From a virus, in IMG/VR virus record IMGVR_UViG_3300037504_000096, positions 1 to 20,185 of that record: a stretch of DNA of 20,185 nucleotides. The stretch is one strand, 5' to 3'. This document shows positions 1 through 7,109 of the stretch, in pieces. Positions within the stretch are counted from its first letter, which is position 1; the number at the start of each line of letters is the position of its first letter. Both the position numbers and the translations under genes were made by a program. The notes below the pieces were generated by a model that was not told the origin of the DNA, made no database searches, and saw only the letters and a program-made list of their open reading frames with translations.

Positions 1-783
1 GGCAATAATATCAATCCGACCTCGTCTAATCAGATAAACATCGGCGGGGAGTTATTAGTCGACACCTCGACAGGAAATACAAGGTTCGGGACTAGCGACA
101 ATGACAAAACCTTCTGGGGAGCAGGAAGTGATGCTTCAATTTATTATGACGGCACAGATTTAATAATTGACCCTAGAGAAGTCGGTTCAGGAGTTTTAGA
201 TGTAAGAGCTCCAATACAAATAACTGATGTTGGCTCACTTTTGGGCACACCGCAAGCAGGAACATTCGAGTTTGACAACGATAGAATGTATATAACTAAC
301 GTAGGCACACAGCGAGCTATTGACCGGACAAGCGATGTTATAACTAGCACAACAACTGTATCTAACACCGTAACAGAAACGACAATATATACCGGAACTT
401 TAGGCGCTAATGATTTAAAGGCTGGTAATGTAGTCAAGGTTAGGACAAATGGGGTAATATCTAATGATTCCGCTTCGGATGATATAACGATTAATGTTTA
501 CATTGGGTCAACACAAGTCTCTACATTTAATCCAGCGATTGGGAATTTAACTAATAAGCATTGGGACGCTAATTTCGAACTAACAGTTAGGAGCGTGGGA
601 GTTTCGGGGAGCATTGCTTTTAACGGCGTAACAGACATTGATACCAGTAAACAATACGATGATTCAATTGAAACAATAGATACAACGACAGCCGAAGATT
701 TAACGGTGAAGGTTCAATGGGATAATGCAAAAAGCGATAATTCAATTAGTATATATCAGGGCTACATGGAGTTCAAGAACTAG
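1..783 (+). CDS. Fibre-like virion protein, C-terminal part (5' truncated by window edge)
   Basis: The frame is open from base 1 to the TAG at 781-783, so about 260 residues are seen and the true start lies upstream; the TTG at 241 is only an internal codon. The visible protein is rich in Thr, Ser, Asn, Asp and Gly with alternating beta-strand character. An early stretch reads like short repeats of a fibre shaft (FWGAGSDASIYYDGTDLII). The last ~140 residues form a compact beta-rich domain without cysteines, as in jelly-roll tips of phage appendages. There is no signal peptide or membrane segment. The stop codon overlaps the Shine-Dalgarno of the next gene, so it is cotranscribed with head genes. 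Its place just before the protease suggests a head fibre or decoration appendage, but a tail fibre is equally possible. The fold call is by composition and pattern, not by a match. Confidence 0.55.
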   Translation, partial: GNNINPTSSNQINIGGELLVDTSTGNTRFGTSDNDKTFWGAGSDASIYYDGTDLIIDPREVGSGVLDVRAPIQITDVGSLLGTPQAGTFEFDNDRMYITNVGTQRAIDRTSDVITSTTTVSNTVTETTIYTGTLGANDLKAGNVVKVRTNGVISNDSASDDITINVYIGSTQVSTFNPAIGNLTNKHWDANFELTVRSVGVSGSIAFNGVTDIDTSKQYDDSIETIDTTTAEDLTVKVQWDNAKSDNSISIYQGYMEFKN

Positions 784-794
784 GAGGTGACAGA

Positions 795-929
795 ATGGAA
801 GTTAACGAAGCAATACAGATGATTGACGGGGCGCTGGGGAACTTGCAGGCAACAAGACAGGCGCATATACAGATACAGCAAGCAATGGAAACAATTAAGG
901 AAGCAGTAGAAAAAAAGGATAAAAAATAA
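795..929 (+). CDS. Small hypothetical helical protein (44 aa)
   Basis: ATG at 795 is preceded by a strong GGAGGTGA at the right distance, and the TAA at 927-929 shares one base with the ATG of the next gene (TAATG), typical of translational coupling. The 44-residue product is predicted to be almost wholly helical and amphipathic (IQIQQAMETIKEAVEKKDKK) and ends in a Lys-rich tail, so a short coiled coil is likely. It has no membrane segment or cysteine. I do not recognise a family. Its place between a fibre-like gene and head genes suggests a minor virion or assembly role, but that is inference from position only. Confidence 0.7.
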   Translation: MEVNEAIQMIDGALGNLQATRQAHIQIQQAMETIKEAVEKKDKK

Positions 930-1315
930 TGTGGATTAGTTACGAATTTTTTATGCAGGGGACTGAGGAACTATTAAAGGATATAGACGGGATTATCTCG
1001 GTAAAAGAGCTGATAGTCTCCGCTGAAAATAAGCCAAATAACCGATATATGGTCTATTTTAGTGACGGCATGAACGTAAAACCTATTTTTACGGGATATA
1101 AGGATAGCCAAACGTCTATTCATATCCCATTAAAGTCTCCTATCCAAGCATGGCCAGGTGCTTGGCTAGAATGCTTTAACGGTGGCCAAGGGTGTTTGTA
1201 CATTAATGTGAACTATGAGATAATTGACAACAAACAAGTAAAGAATCTTATCAAGATAGACAATTTTGTTAAAGTTAAACAGGATGGTAAGGAGGTGAAC
1301 ATAGATGCCGATTGA
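929..1315 (+). CDS. Hypothetical protein in the head-gene operon (128 aa)
   Basis: The ATG at 929 overlaps the previous stop by one base, and the 3' end overlaps the protease gene by 11 bases, so the frame sits in a coupled operon. The product is a soluble mixed alpha/beta protein with a central Gly/Trp-rich segment (PIQAWPGAWLECFNGGQG) and a Lys-rich C-terminus. No catalytic motif or membrane segment is seen. The last codons also encode the strong GGAGGTGA ribosome site of the protease gene. I do not recognise a family; a small virion or head-assembly role is inferred from neighbours only. Confidence 0.7.
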   Translation: MWISYEFFMQGTEELLKDIDGIISVKELIVSAENKPNNRYMVYFSDGMNVKPIFTGYKDSQTSIHIPLKSPIQAWPGAWLECFNGGQGCLYINVNYEIIDNKQVKNLIKIDNFVKVKQDGKEVNIDAD

Positions 1316-2774
1316 GAGAACAGAGAATCAGATAAGGGCAAGGGTAAAAATGCCTGACGATTTCCAGCCGGGTAGTTTTCGCTCAAAAGTATTAGACCCA
1401 GACAAGGGCATATCAGCTGTAATGGGTAAGCTTAAGGGTGATGACTCGATGGTAATCCAATCTTATCGCTTCGATATAGCGGCTGATTGGAATGTTAACA
1501 AGGTTAAGGATTGGCTTAACGAGAAAAACATAAAGGTAATGTCAGGTGATAGCGATGCGTTGACTTTTGCCGATTTGAAGGGCGTTGAGATATTTGCTAC
1601 TGGTAAGTGGAACGGAAAAGTATTTAAGGATGGCGACTTACAGGCGATCGTTGATAGTTTCAAAGAACTAGGCGGGAGGCTTAAGCCGTATTTGAAGCTT
1701 GGCCATGACGACAACCAGAAGCTACTGCAAAAAGACGGGCTACCGGCGGCGGGTTGGATTACCAATCTGAAGAAAGTAGGTAGCAAGTTGATGGCGGATA
1801 TCAAAGACGTACCGAAAGTAGTTGCGGAGCTGATTAAAAAAGGTGCTTATAAGCGAATTAGCTCGGAAATATATATGAACTACCTAGCACGGCCAGAGGA
1901 GACAGGCGCAAACGAAAAGCGCTATCCGATGGCTCTAAAGGCAGTTGCGTTGTTGGGTGGTGATACCCCGGCGGTAACTAACCTGGCGGATGTGATTGCA
2001 CTGTATCAAGAATCAGATGTTGACTATGAGACATTTGATTATACAAAAGAAAAGGAGGCTAATGAAATGTCAGAAGATAAAGATACTAAAGAATTTGCAG
2101 AAGACGTAGAACAAGAGATTGAGGAAAAAGCAGTTGAAAAAGAGGAAAAGGACAACAAAGAGGATAAGGTAGAAGCCACTAAGGCGGAGCCGGAAGTGGT
2201 AGAACACGCCAAAAAAGAGGAACCTAAAGTGGAGACTACGGAAGATAAGGTTAACAAGCTATTAGCGAAGTTTGAAAAGTCCGATAACCTAAAAAAGGAC
2301 ATCATGGAGTTGATGGCAGAAAAAGACCAGATAGAGGCTGAACGCAACGAGTATAAAGAGTTCAAGCGCAAACAAAAAGAGCAAGAGGTATCTAAGTTCG
2401 TTGACGATATGATTGCCAGCAACAAGGTTATCCCGGCCCAAAAAGAGGCGTTGGAAAAAATCATGTTTGCCGCAAGCGAGCATTCAGAAATGTTAACCTT
2501 TAGCGACGCTAACGCTTATGGCTTCAAAGAGGAGCAGAGCCTTGAGAGCGCATTTAAAGCGTTCGTAGAGGCGTATCCTGACATGGGCCTGCTTAAACGG
2601 TTTACAAGCACTGAGAAGACTTTTAAGAACGCACAAGACGAAGCGGAGGCGTTAGTACAGAAGTACATGAAAGAGAACGAAGTCTCATACGGTGAGGCGC
2701 AAAAAGAAGTTTTTCGGGTAAGACCGGAACTATTCGAGTCTGAAGATGGCGATGCTAAAAAGGACTTGAAGTAA
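1305..2774 (+). CDS. Capsid maturation protease fused to scaffold (Mu gpI-like)
   Basis: A 489-residue protein that should cleave scaffold and capsid proteins inside the prohead. Residues ~5-75 form an N-terminal domain (RTENQIRARVKMPDDF to about KDWLNEK). Residues ~90-225 resemble the Mu gpI-type herpesvirus-fold serine protease: His134 in LKLGHDDN, a GLPAAGWI strand, and Ser186/187 in KRISSEIY, preceded by the family's ...kkGaYkr pattern. His and Ser are the likely catalytic pair. Residues ~245-489 are very acidic and Lys/Glu-rich with coiled-coil character, as expected of a scaffold. ATG 1305 is preceded by AAGGAGGTGA. The scaffold half has its own in-frame start at 2067. The order protease, decoration protein, major capsid protein follows. 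Family assignment rests on motif pattern and gene order; I judge it likely. Confidence 0.82.
   Translation: MPIERTENQIRARVKMPDDFQPGSFRSKVLDPDKGISAVMGKLKGDDSMVIQSYRFDIAADWNVNKVKDWLNEKNIKVMSGDSDALTFADLKGVEIFATGKWNGKVFKDGDLQAIVDSFKELGGRLKPYLKLGHDDNQKLLQKDGLPAAGWITNLKKVGSKLMADIKDVPKVVAELIKKGAYKRISSEIYMNYLARPEETGANEKRYPMALKAVALLGGDTPAVTNLADVIALYQESDVDYETFDYTKEKEANEMSEDKDTKEFAEDVEQEIEEKAVEKEEKDNKEDKVEATKAEPEVVEHAKKEEPKVETTEDKVNKLLAKFEKSDNLKKDIMELMAEKDQIEAERNEYKEFKRKQKEQEVSKFVDDMIASNKVIPAQKEALEKIMFAASEHSEMLTFSDANAYGFKEEQSLESAFKAFVEAYPDMGLLKRFTSTEKTFKNAQDEAEALVQKYMKENEVSYGEAQKEVFRVRPELFESEDGDAKKDLK
2067..2774 (+). CDS. Nested in-frame scaffolding protein (internal start)
   Basis: Within the protease gene an AAAGGAGG at 2051-2058 stands 8 bases before an ATG at 2067 that is in the same frame. 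Translation from there would give a separate 235-residue acidic, Lys/Glu-rich, coiled-coil protein without the protease domain. This is the arrangement of lambda C/Nu3 and Mu I/Z, where the scaffold is made in excess from an internal start. The Shine-Dalgarno is as good as those of stand-alone genes here, and the start falls exactly at the junction between protease and scaffold regions. A nearer out-of-frame ATG at 2062 is less well spaced. Function is inferred from this architecture. Confidence 0.75.
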   Translation: MSEDKDTKEFAEDVEQEIEEKAVEKEEKDNKEDKVEATKAEPEVVEHAKKEEPKVETTEDKVNKLLAKFEKSDNLKKDIMELMAEKDQIEAERNEYKEFKRKQKEQEVSKFVDDMIASNKVIPAQKEALEKIMFAASEHSEMLTFSDANAYGFKEEQSLESAFKAFVEAYPDMGLLKRFTSTEKTFKNAQDEAEALVQKYMKENEVSYGEAQKEVFRVRPELFESEDGDAKKDLK

Positions 2775-2796
2775 CTAAAAAAGGAGGTAACAGACT

Positions 2797-3192
2797 ATGG
2801 CAAACGTAGCAAGAGGCGGAGCCAATGTAGCGACTTTTAAAGCAAGCGCTACTTTGACCACGCTCTATGAGCCGGTGTACATATCGGCTTCCGGTACAGT
2901 AGCGGCTGTTAACACAGTAACTAACGTAGCGATTGGAACGGTTGAGCAGAAATCAAAAGCTGGCGCTGGGTCAAGTGTAGACATTAATCTATTCCAGCCG
3001 ACCAGAATGGCATTAGCAGGCGGTACAGTAACCGCCGGAGGCAAGGTGACTTTTAGTACTGGTACATCACGCATTATCGATGCGGTAACTAACGGTGCGG
3101 CACCTATCGGAATTGCGGTTGTTGGGGCTTCTACGGCAAGTGAAACTGTCGAATATATCCCTAGCATTGCGCCGTTTCCGACAATAACTTAA
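2797..3192 (+). CDS. Capsid decoration / head stabilisation protein (131 aa)
   Basis: A small Ala/Thr/Val/Gly-rich all-beta protein placed between the scaffold and the major capsid gene, where head decoration proteins of the lambda gpD or DUF2190 kind sit. The pattern of short beta strands separated by Gly (VYISASGTVAAV, then AIGTVEQ, then a late IGIAVVGAS) resembles DUF2190-like decoration proteins, which bind the outer capsid surface. There is no membrane segment or cysteine. The start is set by AAGGAGGTAACAG before ATG 2797. The leader is almost identical to that of the tail tube gene at 7099, consistent with high expression. Function is inferred from composition and position. Confidence 0.7.
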   Translation: MANVARGGANVATFKASATLTTLYEPVYISASGTVAAVNTVTNVAIGTVEQKSKAGAGSSVDINLFQPTRMALAGGTVTAGGKVTFSTGTSRIIDAVTNGAAPIGIAVVGASTASETVEYIPSIAPFPTIT

Positions 3193-3212
3193 TTTAGGAG
3201 GTGAACTAGAAA

Positions 3213-4151
3213 ATGGCTTATCAATTTAGAGATACGCATATAGATAAGGCGTTAACCAATTACGCCAGAGCCTATATGCAAGATGAAAAGAACTTTATTG
3301 CTGGCATGGTCATGCCTGTATTACAGGTAGAAAAAGAAAGCGACAAATACTTTCAGTTCGACCGTGCTAATTGGCGGATTTCCGATAGTTTGCGCGCGCC
3401 TGGGTCAATGGCCAATGAGGCACAGATGCCTGTTGTTTCCAACGATTCTTATAACGTTGAGGAACACGCAAAGCGTACTATTGTGTCTGACCGGGAAGTT
3501 GCAAATGCTGACGTGGCTATTGAGCCTTTACAGTCAGCCGCTGGTGACTTGACCGAGCAGTTATTGGTAGAGCGTGACTACTTATGCGCACAGACGGTAT
3601 TTACTACCACTGCCGCGGCTAATTCTACCTCGCTTGCTACAGCAGCGAAGTGGGATTACACGTCAACCACTACCCCGATTGACGATATCGACACTGGTGT
3701 CGAAACGGTAGCAAAAGAAATCGGCAAGAAGCCTAATACTGGTGTAACTGGTATGGAGGTTTGGACCGTCCTCAAAAACCATGAGGATATCTTAGACCGT
3801 ATCAAGTACACCCAAAAAGGCGTAGTTACTCAAGACTTAGTAGCAAGCTTGCTAGGCTTGGATAACATGTATGTAGGAAGTTCAGTTCGATTGACTACTA
3901 ACACTGGCATTACATCTGAGGCGACTTCTTATATCTGGGGCAAGAACTTCTTAGTCTCTTACGTTAACCCACGTCCGAGCATTAGAAGCCAGTCTCACGG
4001 CTACCACTTTTCCACTAAGGGTAAGAATGTACAGGTAAGACGGTACCGCTCAGAGGAGCGTCAGGGCCAATTCGTAGAACCACAGTTGTTCTATGACCAA
4101 AAGGTTACCAGTACTTTATCTGCTTACTTCTTAGGCAATGTGATTAGCTAA
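3213..4151 (+). CDS. Major capsid protein
   Basis: A 312-residue soluble protein following the protease-scaffold and decoration genes. Residues 1-60 contain the opening pattern of a phage capsid family (AYMQDEKNFIAGMVMPVLQV, then KESDKYFQFDRANWR), followed by an SDREVANADV segment and a long helical region with LLVERDYLCAQTVF. The C-terminal part has the beta-rich SYVNPRPSIRS region and ends with a short hydrophobic tail. Length and order fit an HK97-fold major capsid protein. No separate N-terminal scaffold (delta) domain is present, in keeping with a distinct scaffold gene upstream. An AGGAGGTGA lies 12-13 bases before ATG 3213. A strong hairpin follows the stop. HK97 fold is inferred rather than demonstrated. 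Confidence 0.85.
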   Translation: MAYQFRDTHIDKALTNYARAYMQDEKNFIAGMVMPVLQVEKESDKYFQFDRANWRISDSLRAPGSMANEAQMPVVSNDSYNVEEHAKRTIVSDREVANADVAIEPLQSAAGDLTEQLLVERDYLCAQTVFTTTAAANSTSLATAAKWDYTSTTTPIDDIDTGVETVAKEIGKKPNTGVTGMEVWTVLKNHEDILDRIKYTQKGVVTQDLVASLLGLDNMYVGSSVRLTTNTGITSEATSYIWGKNFLVSYVNPRPSIRSQSHGYHFSTKGKNVQVRRYRSEERQGQFVEPQLFYDQKVTSTLSAYFLGNVIS

Positions 4152-4162
4152 GACAACTTATC

Positions 4163-4186
4163 GGGGGGCGGATAGGTCCGCTCCCC
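4163..4186 (+). terminator. Strong hairpin after the capsid gene, no U-tract
   Basis: Arms GGGGGGCGGA (4163-4172) and TCCGCTCCCC (4177-4186) pair over 10 bp with one G-U pair and a four-base loop TAGG. It lies 11 bases after the capsid stop and 18 bases before the next ATG. No run of T follows (AGTTAAC), so it is not a canonical intrinsic terminator. It may partly attenuate transcription, or act as an RNA processing or stabilising element that raises capsid output over downstream genes. Confidence 0.6.
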
Positions 4187-4204
4187 AGTTAACAGGAGGT
4201 AAAC

Positions 4205-4540
4205 ATGAACGATAAAATTAGAATGATACAGAACTATAGGCCGGTATACGATTCGCCTATTATGAAAAAAGGGTCAGTGTATCGTGTATCAGACGTTGAA
4301 AAAATCTTAAAGAGATTAGAAAAACACGGCGACAAAAAGAGTGTTGAGGATTTGGTAAATCCAAGAGGCGGAAAAAAGCCCGTTGCTGTCTATGTTAAAG
4401 CTAAAGGCGCTACAGGCTTGCCGGAGACTACTCGTAAGGTACAACAGCAGTCAGATGAAGCAGCTAAGGCTGTTGAGGAAGTAGAGCAAGCGGGTAGAAC
4501 GCCACAACGCAGAACACGGCGTACAAGTAAGAAGATGTAG
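4205..4540 (+). CDS. Hypothetical protein with basic tail (111 aa)
   Basis: ATG 4205 follows ACAGGAGGTAA and the gene ends 3 bases before the next ATG, so it is a real operon member. The first ~55 residues are a mixed alpha/beta unit (VYRVSDVEKILKRLEKHG). The middle carries KKPVAVYVKAKGATG, and the last 20 residues are Arg/Lys/Thr-rich (GRTPQRRTRRTSKKM), likely disordered and nucleic-acid or capsid binding. No family is recognised. Position directly after the major capsid gene and before the DUF1320-like connector suggests a head-completion or minor head role, by inference. Confidence 0.65.
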   Translation: MNDKIRMIQNYRPVYDSPIMKKGSVYRVSDVEKILKRLEKHGDKKSVEDLVNPRGGKKPVAVYVKAKGATGLPETTRKVQQQSDEAAKAVEEVEQAGRTPQRRTRRTSKKM

Positions 4541-4543
4541 CCA

Positions 4544-5029
4544 ATGGGATATTATATCACTACCACTACTATTTACGACGACAAGCTAAGCCGGATTAAT
4601 ACCAGCACAGTAACACCGTCTATATTGGCAGCCTATATCACGGACGCGGAGAACGTCATCAATTCGTATATAGCCAAACAGTATAACATAGCAAGCGTTA
4701 CGGTCTCACGGCCCCCTACGCTTCGCACAATCGCAAAGGATTTGACTATCTACTACACACTATTAGACGCGTACACGCAGGACAATCAAAACTTTAACGA
4801 TTGGATTCAGCGTAGAGGTGAACGGGCGTTTGAGCTGCTTAACGCTATCAGGGATGACGATATCAGATTGTTCACGGATTCGGGGGTGGCTATATCGCCT
4901 ATATCCCCGGAAGTTGGTATCAATATGAAGTCGAGTACTAAAGGCTATGAGCTTACTATTAATATGGATACCTATACAAGTTGGGCAGTACCAGACGACT
5001 TGTTAACTGAGATTGCGGCCGACCGGTGA
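4544..5029 (+). CDS. Head-tail connector, DUF1320 / Mu gp36-like
   Basis: A 161-residue protein with the all-helical core of DUF1320-type connectors: an N-terminal YDDKLSRIN segment, then ILAAYITDAENVINSYIAKQY (a helix that packs in the connector ring), then RTIAKDLTIYYTLLDAY and a late RAFELLNAIRDDDIRL helix. In such phages this protein forms the adaptor ring between portal and tail. The start has only a weak ribosome site, so coupling to the gene three bases upstream is likely; its own stop overlaps the next GTG by 4 bases (GTGA). Family call is from helix pattern and order. Confidence 0.7.
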   Translation: MGYYITTTTIYDDKLSRINTSTVTPSILAAYITDAENVINSYIAKQYNIASVTVSRPPTLRTIAKDLTIYYTLLDAYTQDNQNFNDWIQRRGERAFELLNAIRDDDIRLFTDSGVAISPISPEVGINMKSSTKGYELTINMDTYTSWAVPDDLLTEIAADR

Positions 5030-5454
5030 GTGTAGACGATAGACAGTTTCGGCAACGCATGGGCAAGGCGATAGGTGGTATGCGACGGACGTTAGGATTG
5101 AGCCAAGCGTTGGGAGTGGTAGCACAAAAGGATATAATAGACCATTTCAGAAATGAGCAAGGGCCGGATGGCAGGTGGAAGGCGTTAAAGCCTAGTACTT
5201 TAGCGCAACGGACAAAGAAAGGCAGTAAGTTTGGTAAAATATTGAGCGATACGGGCCGGCTAAGGGATATTAGTTTTGAGGCGACTAACGACAAGGTAAC
5301 GGTAGGGACAAGTGTTGATTATGGTGTGTATCACCAAAAAGGAATAGGCGTACCGCAAAGGGAATGGGCATATATTAGTGACAGAGGCGAAAAGCAGATA
5401 GTAGCGACTATAGAGGGCTTTATCGGACAGATATTTGATTTTAAGAGGTTATAG
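5026..5454 (+). CDS. Phage virion morphogenesis protein (Mu gpG / P2 gpS type)
   Basis: A 142-residue protein with the characteristic order of the phage virion morphogenesis family: helical N-terminus ending in DIIDHFRNE, then GPDGRWKALKPSTL (47-59), KKGSKFGKILSDTGRLRDS-like segment (64-83), VGTSVDYGVYHQKG (93-106) and PQREWAYIS (110-118). Members act in head completion or tail joining. It starts at GTG 5026, overlapping the previous stop, and ends immediately before ATG 5455. No cysteine or membrane segment. The several conserved blocks in order make this one of the firmer calls here. Confidence 0.82.
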   Translation: MSVDDRQFRQRMGKAIGGMRRTLGLSQALGVVAQKDIIDHFRNEQGPDGRWKALKPSTLAQRTKKGSKFGKILSDTGRLRDISFEATNDKVTVGTSVDYGVYHQKGIGVPQREWAYISDRGEKQIVATIEGFIGQIFDFKRL

Positions 5455-5967
5455 ATGCAGTATTTAGATTATATAAGTTTAAGGGATTCGATAAATAACA
5501 CGCTGCTTACGTATAATACGACGTCAGCGACTTATGATTTGTCTAATTCACTGACTACCAGGATACAGAGCGTTTTTGAGCTTGACCCACGTATCGAGCC
5601 GTCAATGATTACTGAATACCCGGCAATTTTCGTTCAACTAGATAGCGAAAATAGCACACACGCAGAGTTTGGCGCGGGTAAGATTGACGATTTAGTAACT
5701 ATTAATGGTTCGATTCATTGCATTTGGGATACTGGCGATAAGGCGACCGCTGAGGAAAACCTGTACCGCATGATAAGGAACGTAAAGACCGTCTTCACAG
5801 TAGACGATAACAGAAACTTAGGCGATTACTCGACGCTCGGGGCAAAGGTTATCGATATTCATATGGCGGATGTAGATTTTAATACTGAGTTTAGGGGTAT
5901 TGATTCCGCATACAACAAGTCCGGGCGGATTGGTTTCGAGTTAAATATGCATGTTAAGGATATATAG
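5455..5967 (+). CDS. Probable tail terminator-like protein (170 aa)
   Basis: ATG follows directly on the preceding TAG, with AAGAGG upstream. The product is a soluble alpha/beta protein: an N-terminal helix (YISLRDSINNTLLTY), a strand around YPAIFVQLDSE, a long strand NGSIHCIWD, a helix DKATAEENLYRMIRNVKTVF, and C-terminal strands ending in FELNMHVKD. This sequence of elements, the length, and the place between the tail-completion gene and tail tube match tail terminator proteins (gpU or HK97 gp10 neighbour type), which cap the finished tail tube. No signature residues can be cited, so the call rests on order and topology. Confidence 0.55.
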   Translation: MQYLDYISLRDSINNTLLTYNTTSATYDLSNSLTTRIQSVFELDPRIEPSMITEYPAIFVQLDSENSTHAEFGAGKIDDLVTINGSIHCIWDTGDKATAEENLYRMIRNVKTVFTVDDNRNLGDYSTLGAKVIDIHMADVDFNTEFRGIDSAYNKSGRIGFELNMHVKDI

Positions 5968-5979
5968 TAAGGAGGTAAA

Positions 5980-6867
5980 ATGCGAGTAGTAGAAAAGAAC
6001 GAGACTATAGAGCAGAGTACACGGGCGTTTAATCGCTGGAAGCGGATTTGGGATAAGAACGCAAAGGAAAACGCTTCACGCTGGCAGGACAATGAGCCAC
6101 TACGCGGCAAAGGCGCCAGGAGACAGGCGATTGTCTTTAGCTTTGGGCCGAGCTTAGAGCGCAATATCAGGGAAGTAAAGTCTAATAATATGCACTACGA
6201 TTACGATATAATTTGCGTTGATAAGGCTTTAAAATCGCTTGTAGAAGGCGGGATTGTGCCTGATTATGTAATGCTATGCGACGCTCAGGTGAGCTTTGAG
6301 AAATACGGAAATGTTGATCCGGCGGTCTGTAAGAGAGCGACGCTTATTTCTACTATTACAGCTAATCCAAAATGGTCTAAGCACTGGCACGAGAACGGTG
6401 GCAAAATCTATTTTACCGTGAATAAAGACGGCATAGGTACACATAGACGATATAGGGAATTTTTAGATTACCGGGAAGGTAAATCGATAAGTATTCCGGC
6501 TTCTAGTAACGTGGGCAATTCGGCTTATGTGATAACGACGATACACATGGGATATCAGACGGTATTACTTGCCGGATATGATTATAGTTTCAAATTGGAC
6601 GGCGAATATTACGGCAAAGCTAATAACGCTAAAGACACTAACTTCAAACTAAAGAAACATAGTTTCAATAATCATGCAACAGCGATAGATATTAATTATG
6701 ATTTTGTTCAATGTTCTAGGAATATGGACTTTAGCGCTCGCTGGCTTACTGACTTTATAGTCGCCATGGAGCGTGATTTGGGGATAACTACGGTAAACAT
6801 AACAAATGCCGGCATCTTGGGCGTACATGGCCCGGTCAGGCAGGGAAAACTAAAGGAGGTAGCATAA
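5980..6867 (+). CDS. DUF115 / Maf-like protein (possible glycosyltransferase-type enzyme)
   Basis: A 295-residue protein with the motif order of the DUF115 (MptE-like / Maf flagellin-modification) family. A Rossmann-like start IVFSFGPSLERNI at 51-63 is followed by IICVDKALKSLVEGGIVPDYV at 77-97 with an Asp after it (LCDAQ). Next comes SSNVGNSAYVITTIHMG at 175-191, then VLLAGYDYSFKLDGEYY at 195-211, and NITNAGILG at 273-281. In bacterial relatives Maf proteins transfer nonulosonic acids to flagellin; archaeal MptE is a pterin pyrophosphokinase. There is no membrane segment. A strong AAGGAGG precedes ATG 5980, and it overlaps the next gene by one base, so it is cotranscribed with tail genes. 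A role in modifying a virion or host surface protein is inference. Confidence 0.75.
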   Translation: MRVVEKNETIEQSTRAFNRWKRIWDKNAKENASRWQDNEPLRGKGARRQAIVFSFGPSLERNIREVKSNNMHYDYDIICVDKALKSLVEGGIVPDYVMLCDAQVSFEKYGNVDPAVCKRATLISTITANPKWSKHWHENGGKIYFTVNKDGIGTHRRYREFLDYREGKSISIPASSNVGNSAYVITTIHMGYQTVLLAGYDYSFKLDGEYYGKANNAKDTNFKLKKHSFNNHATAIDINYDFVQCSRNMDFSARWLTDFIVAMERDLGITTVNITNAGILGVHGPVRQGKLKEVA

Positions 6868-7109
6868 TGAAAAAAATAAAACTACGGTATCTGAGCGAGC
6901 GTAAGCTCTTGATACCATTATTAAAGAGTAGGGGCGGTGCAATGCGCTTGCCGTTAATGGACTACAATAAAATGAAGCCATTGCCGACTGAGAAACAGGT
7001 GGTAGAGGTAACAGAATATGAGGCGGGCGACCTTCAGCGATGCTGGCCTGGTCTATTCGAAGTAGTTAAGCCAAAGCCTAAAAAGGAGGTAACAGAAAAT
7101 GACAGCTAA
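6867..7109 (+). CDS. Small hypothetical protein (80 aa)
   Basis: ATG overlaps the preceding TAA by one base and follows AAAGGAGG; its end overlaps the tail tube start by 11 bases. The product is basic in the first half (MKKIKLRYLSERKLLIPLLKS) and contains EYEAGDLQRCWPGLFEVV, then a Lys/Pro tail. The second half resembles small domains of minor phage structural proteins that end in a 'fEvv' strand, but I cannot name a family. Its last codons contain the GGAGG of the tail tube gene. Position suggests a small tail or head-tail joining component. Confidence 0.6.
   Translation: MKKIKLRYLSERKLLIPLLKSRGGAMRLPLMDYNKMKPLPTEKQVVEVTEYEAGDLQRCWPGLFEVVKPKPKKEVTENDS

Noticed and set aside
2039-2483. Long minus-strand open frames opposite the scaffold region and elsewhere in the structural genes
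   Set aside because: They are reflections of biased Lys/Glu or Ala/Thr codon use on the plus strand, have no ribosome sites and give low-complexity Ser/Phe/Leu-rich products.
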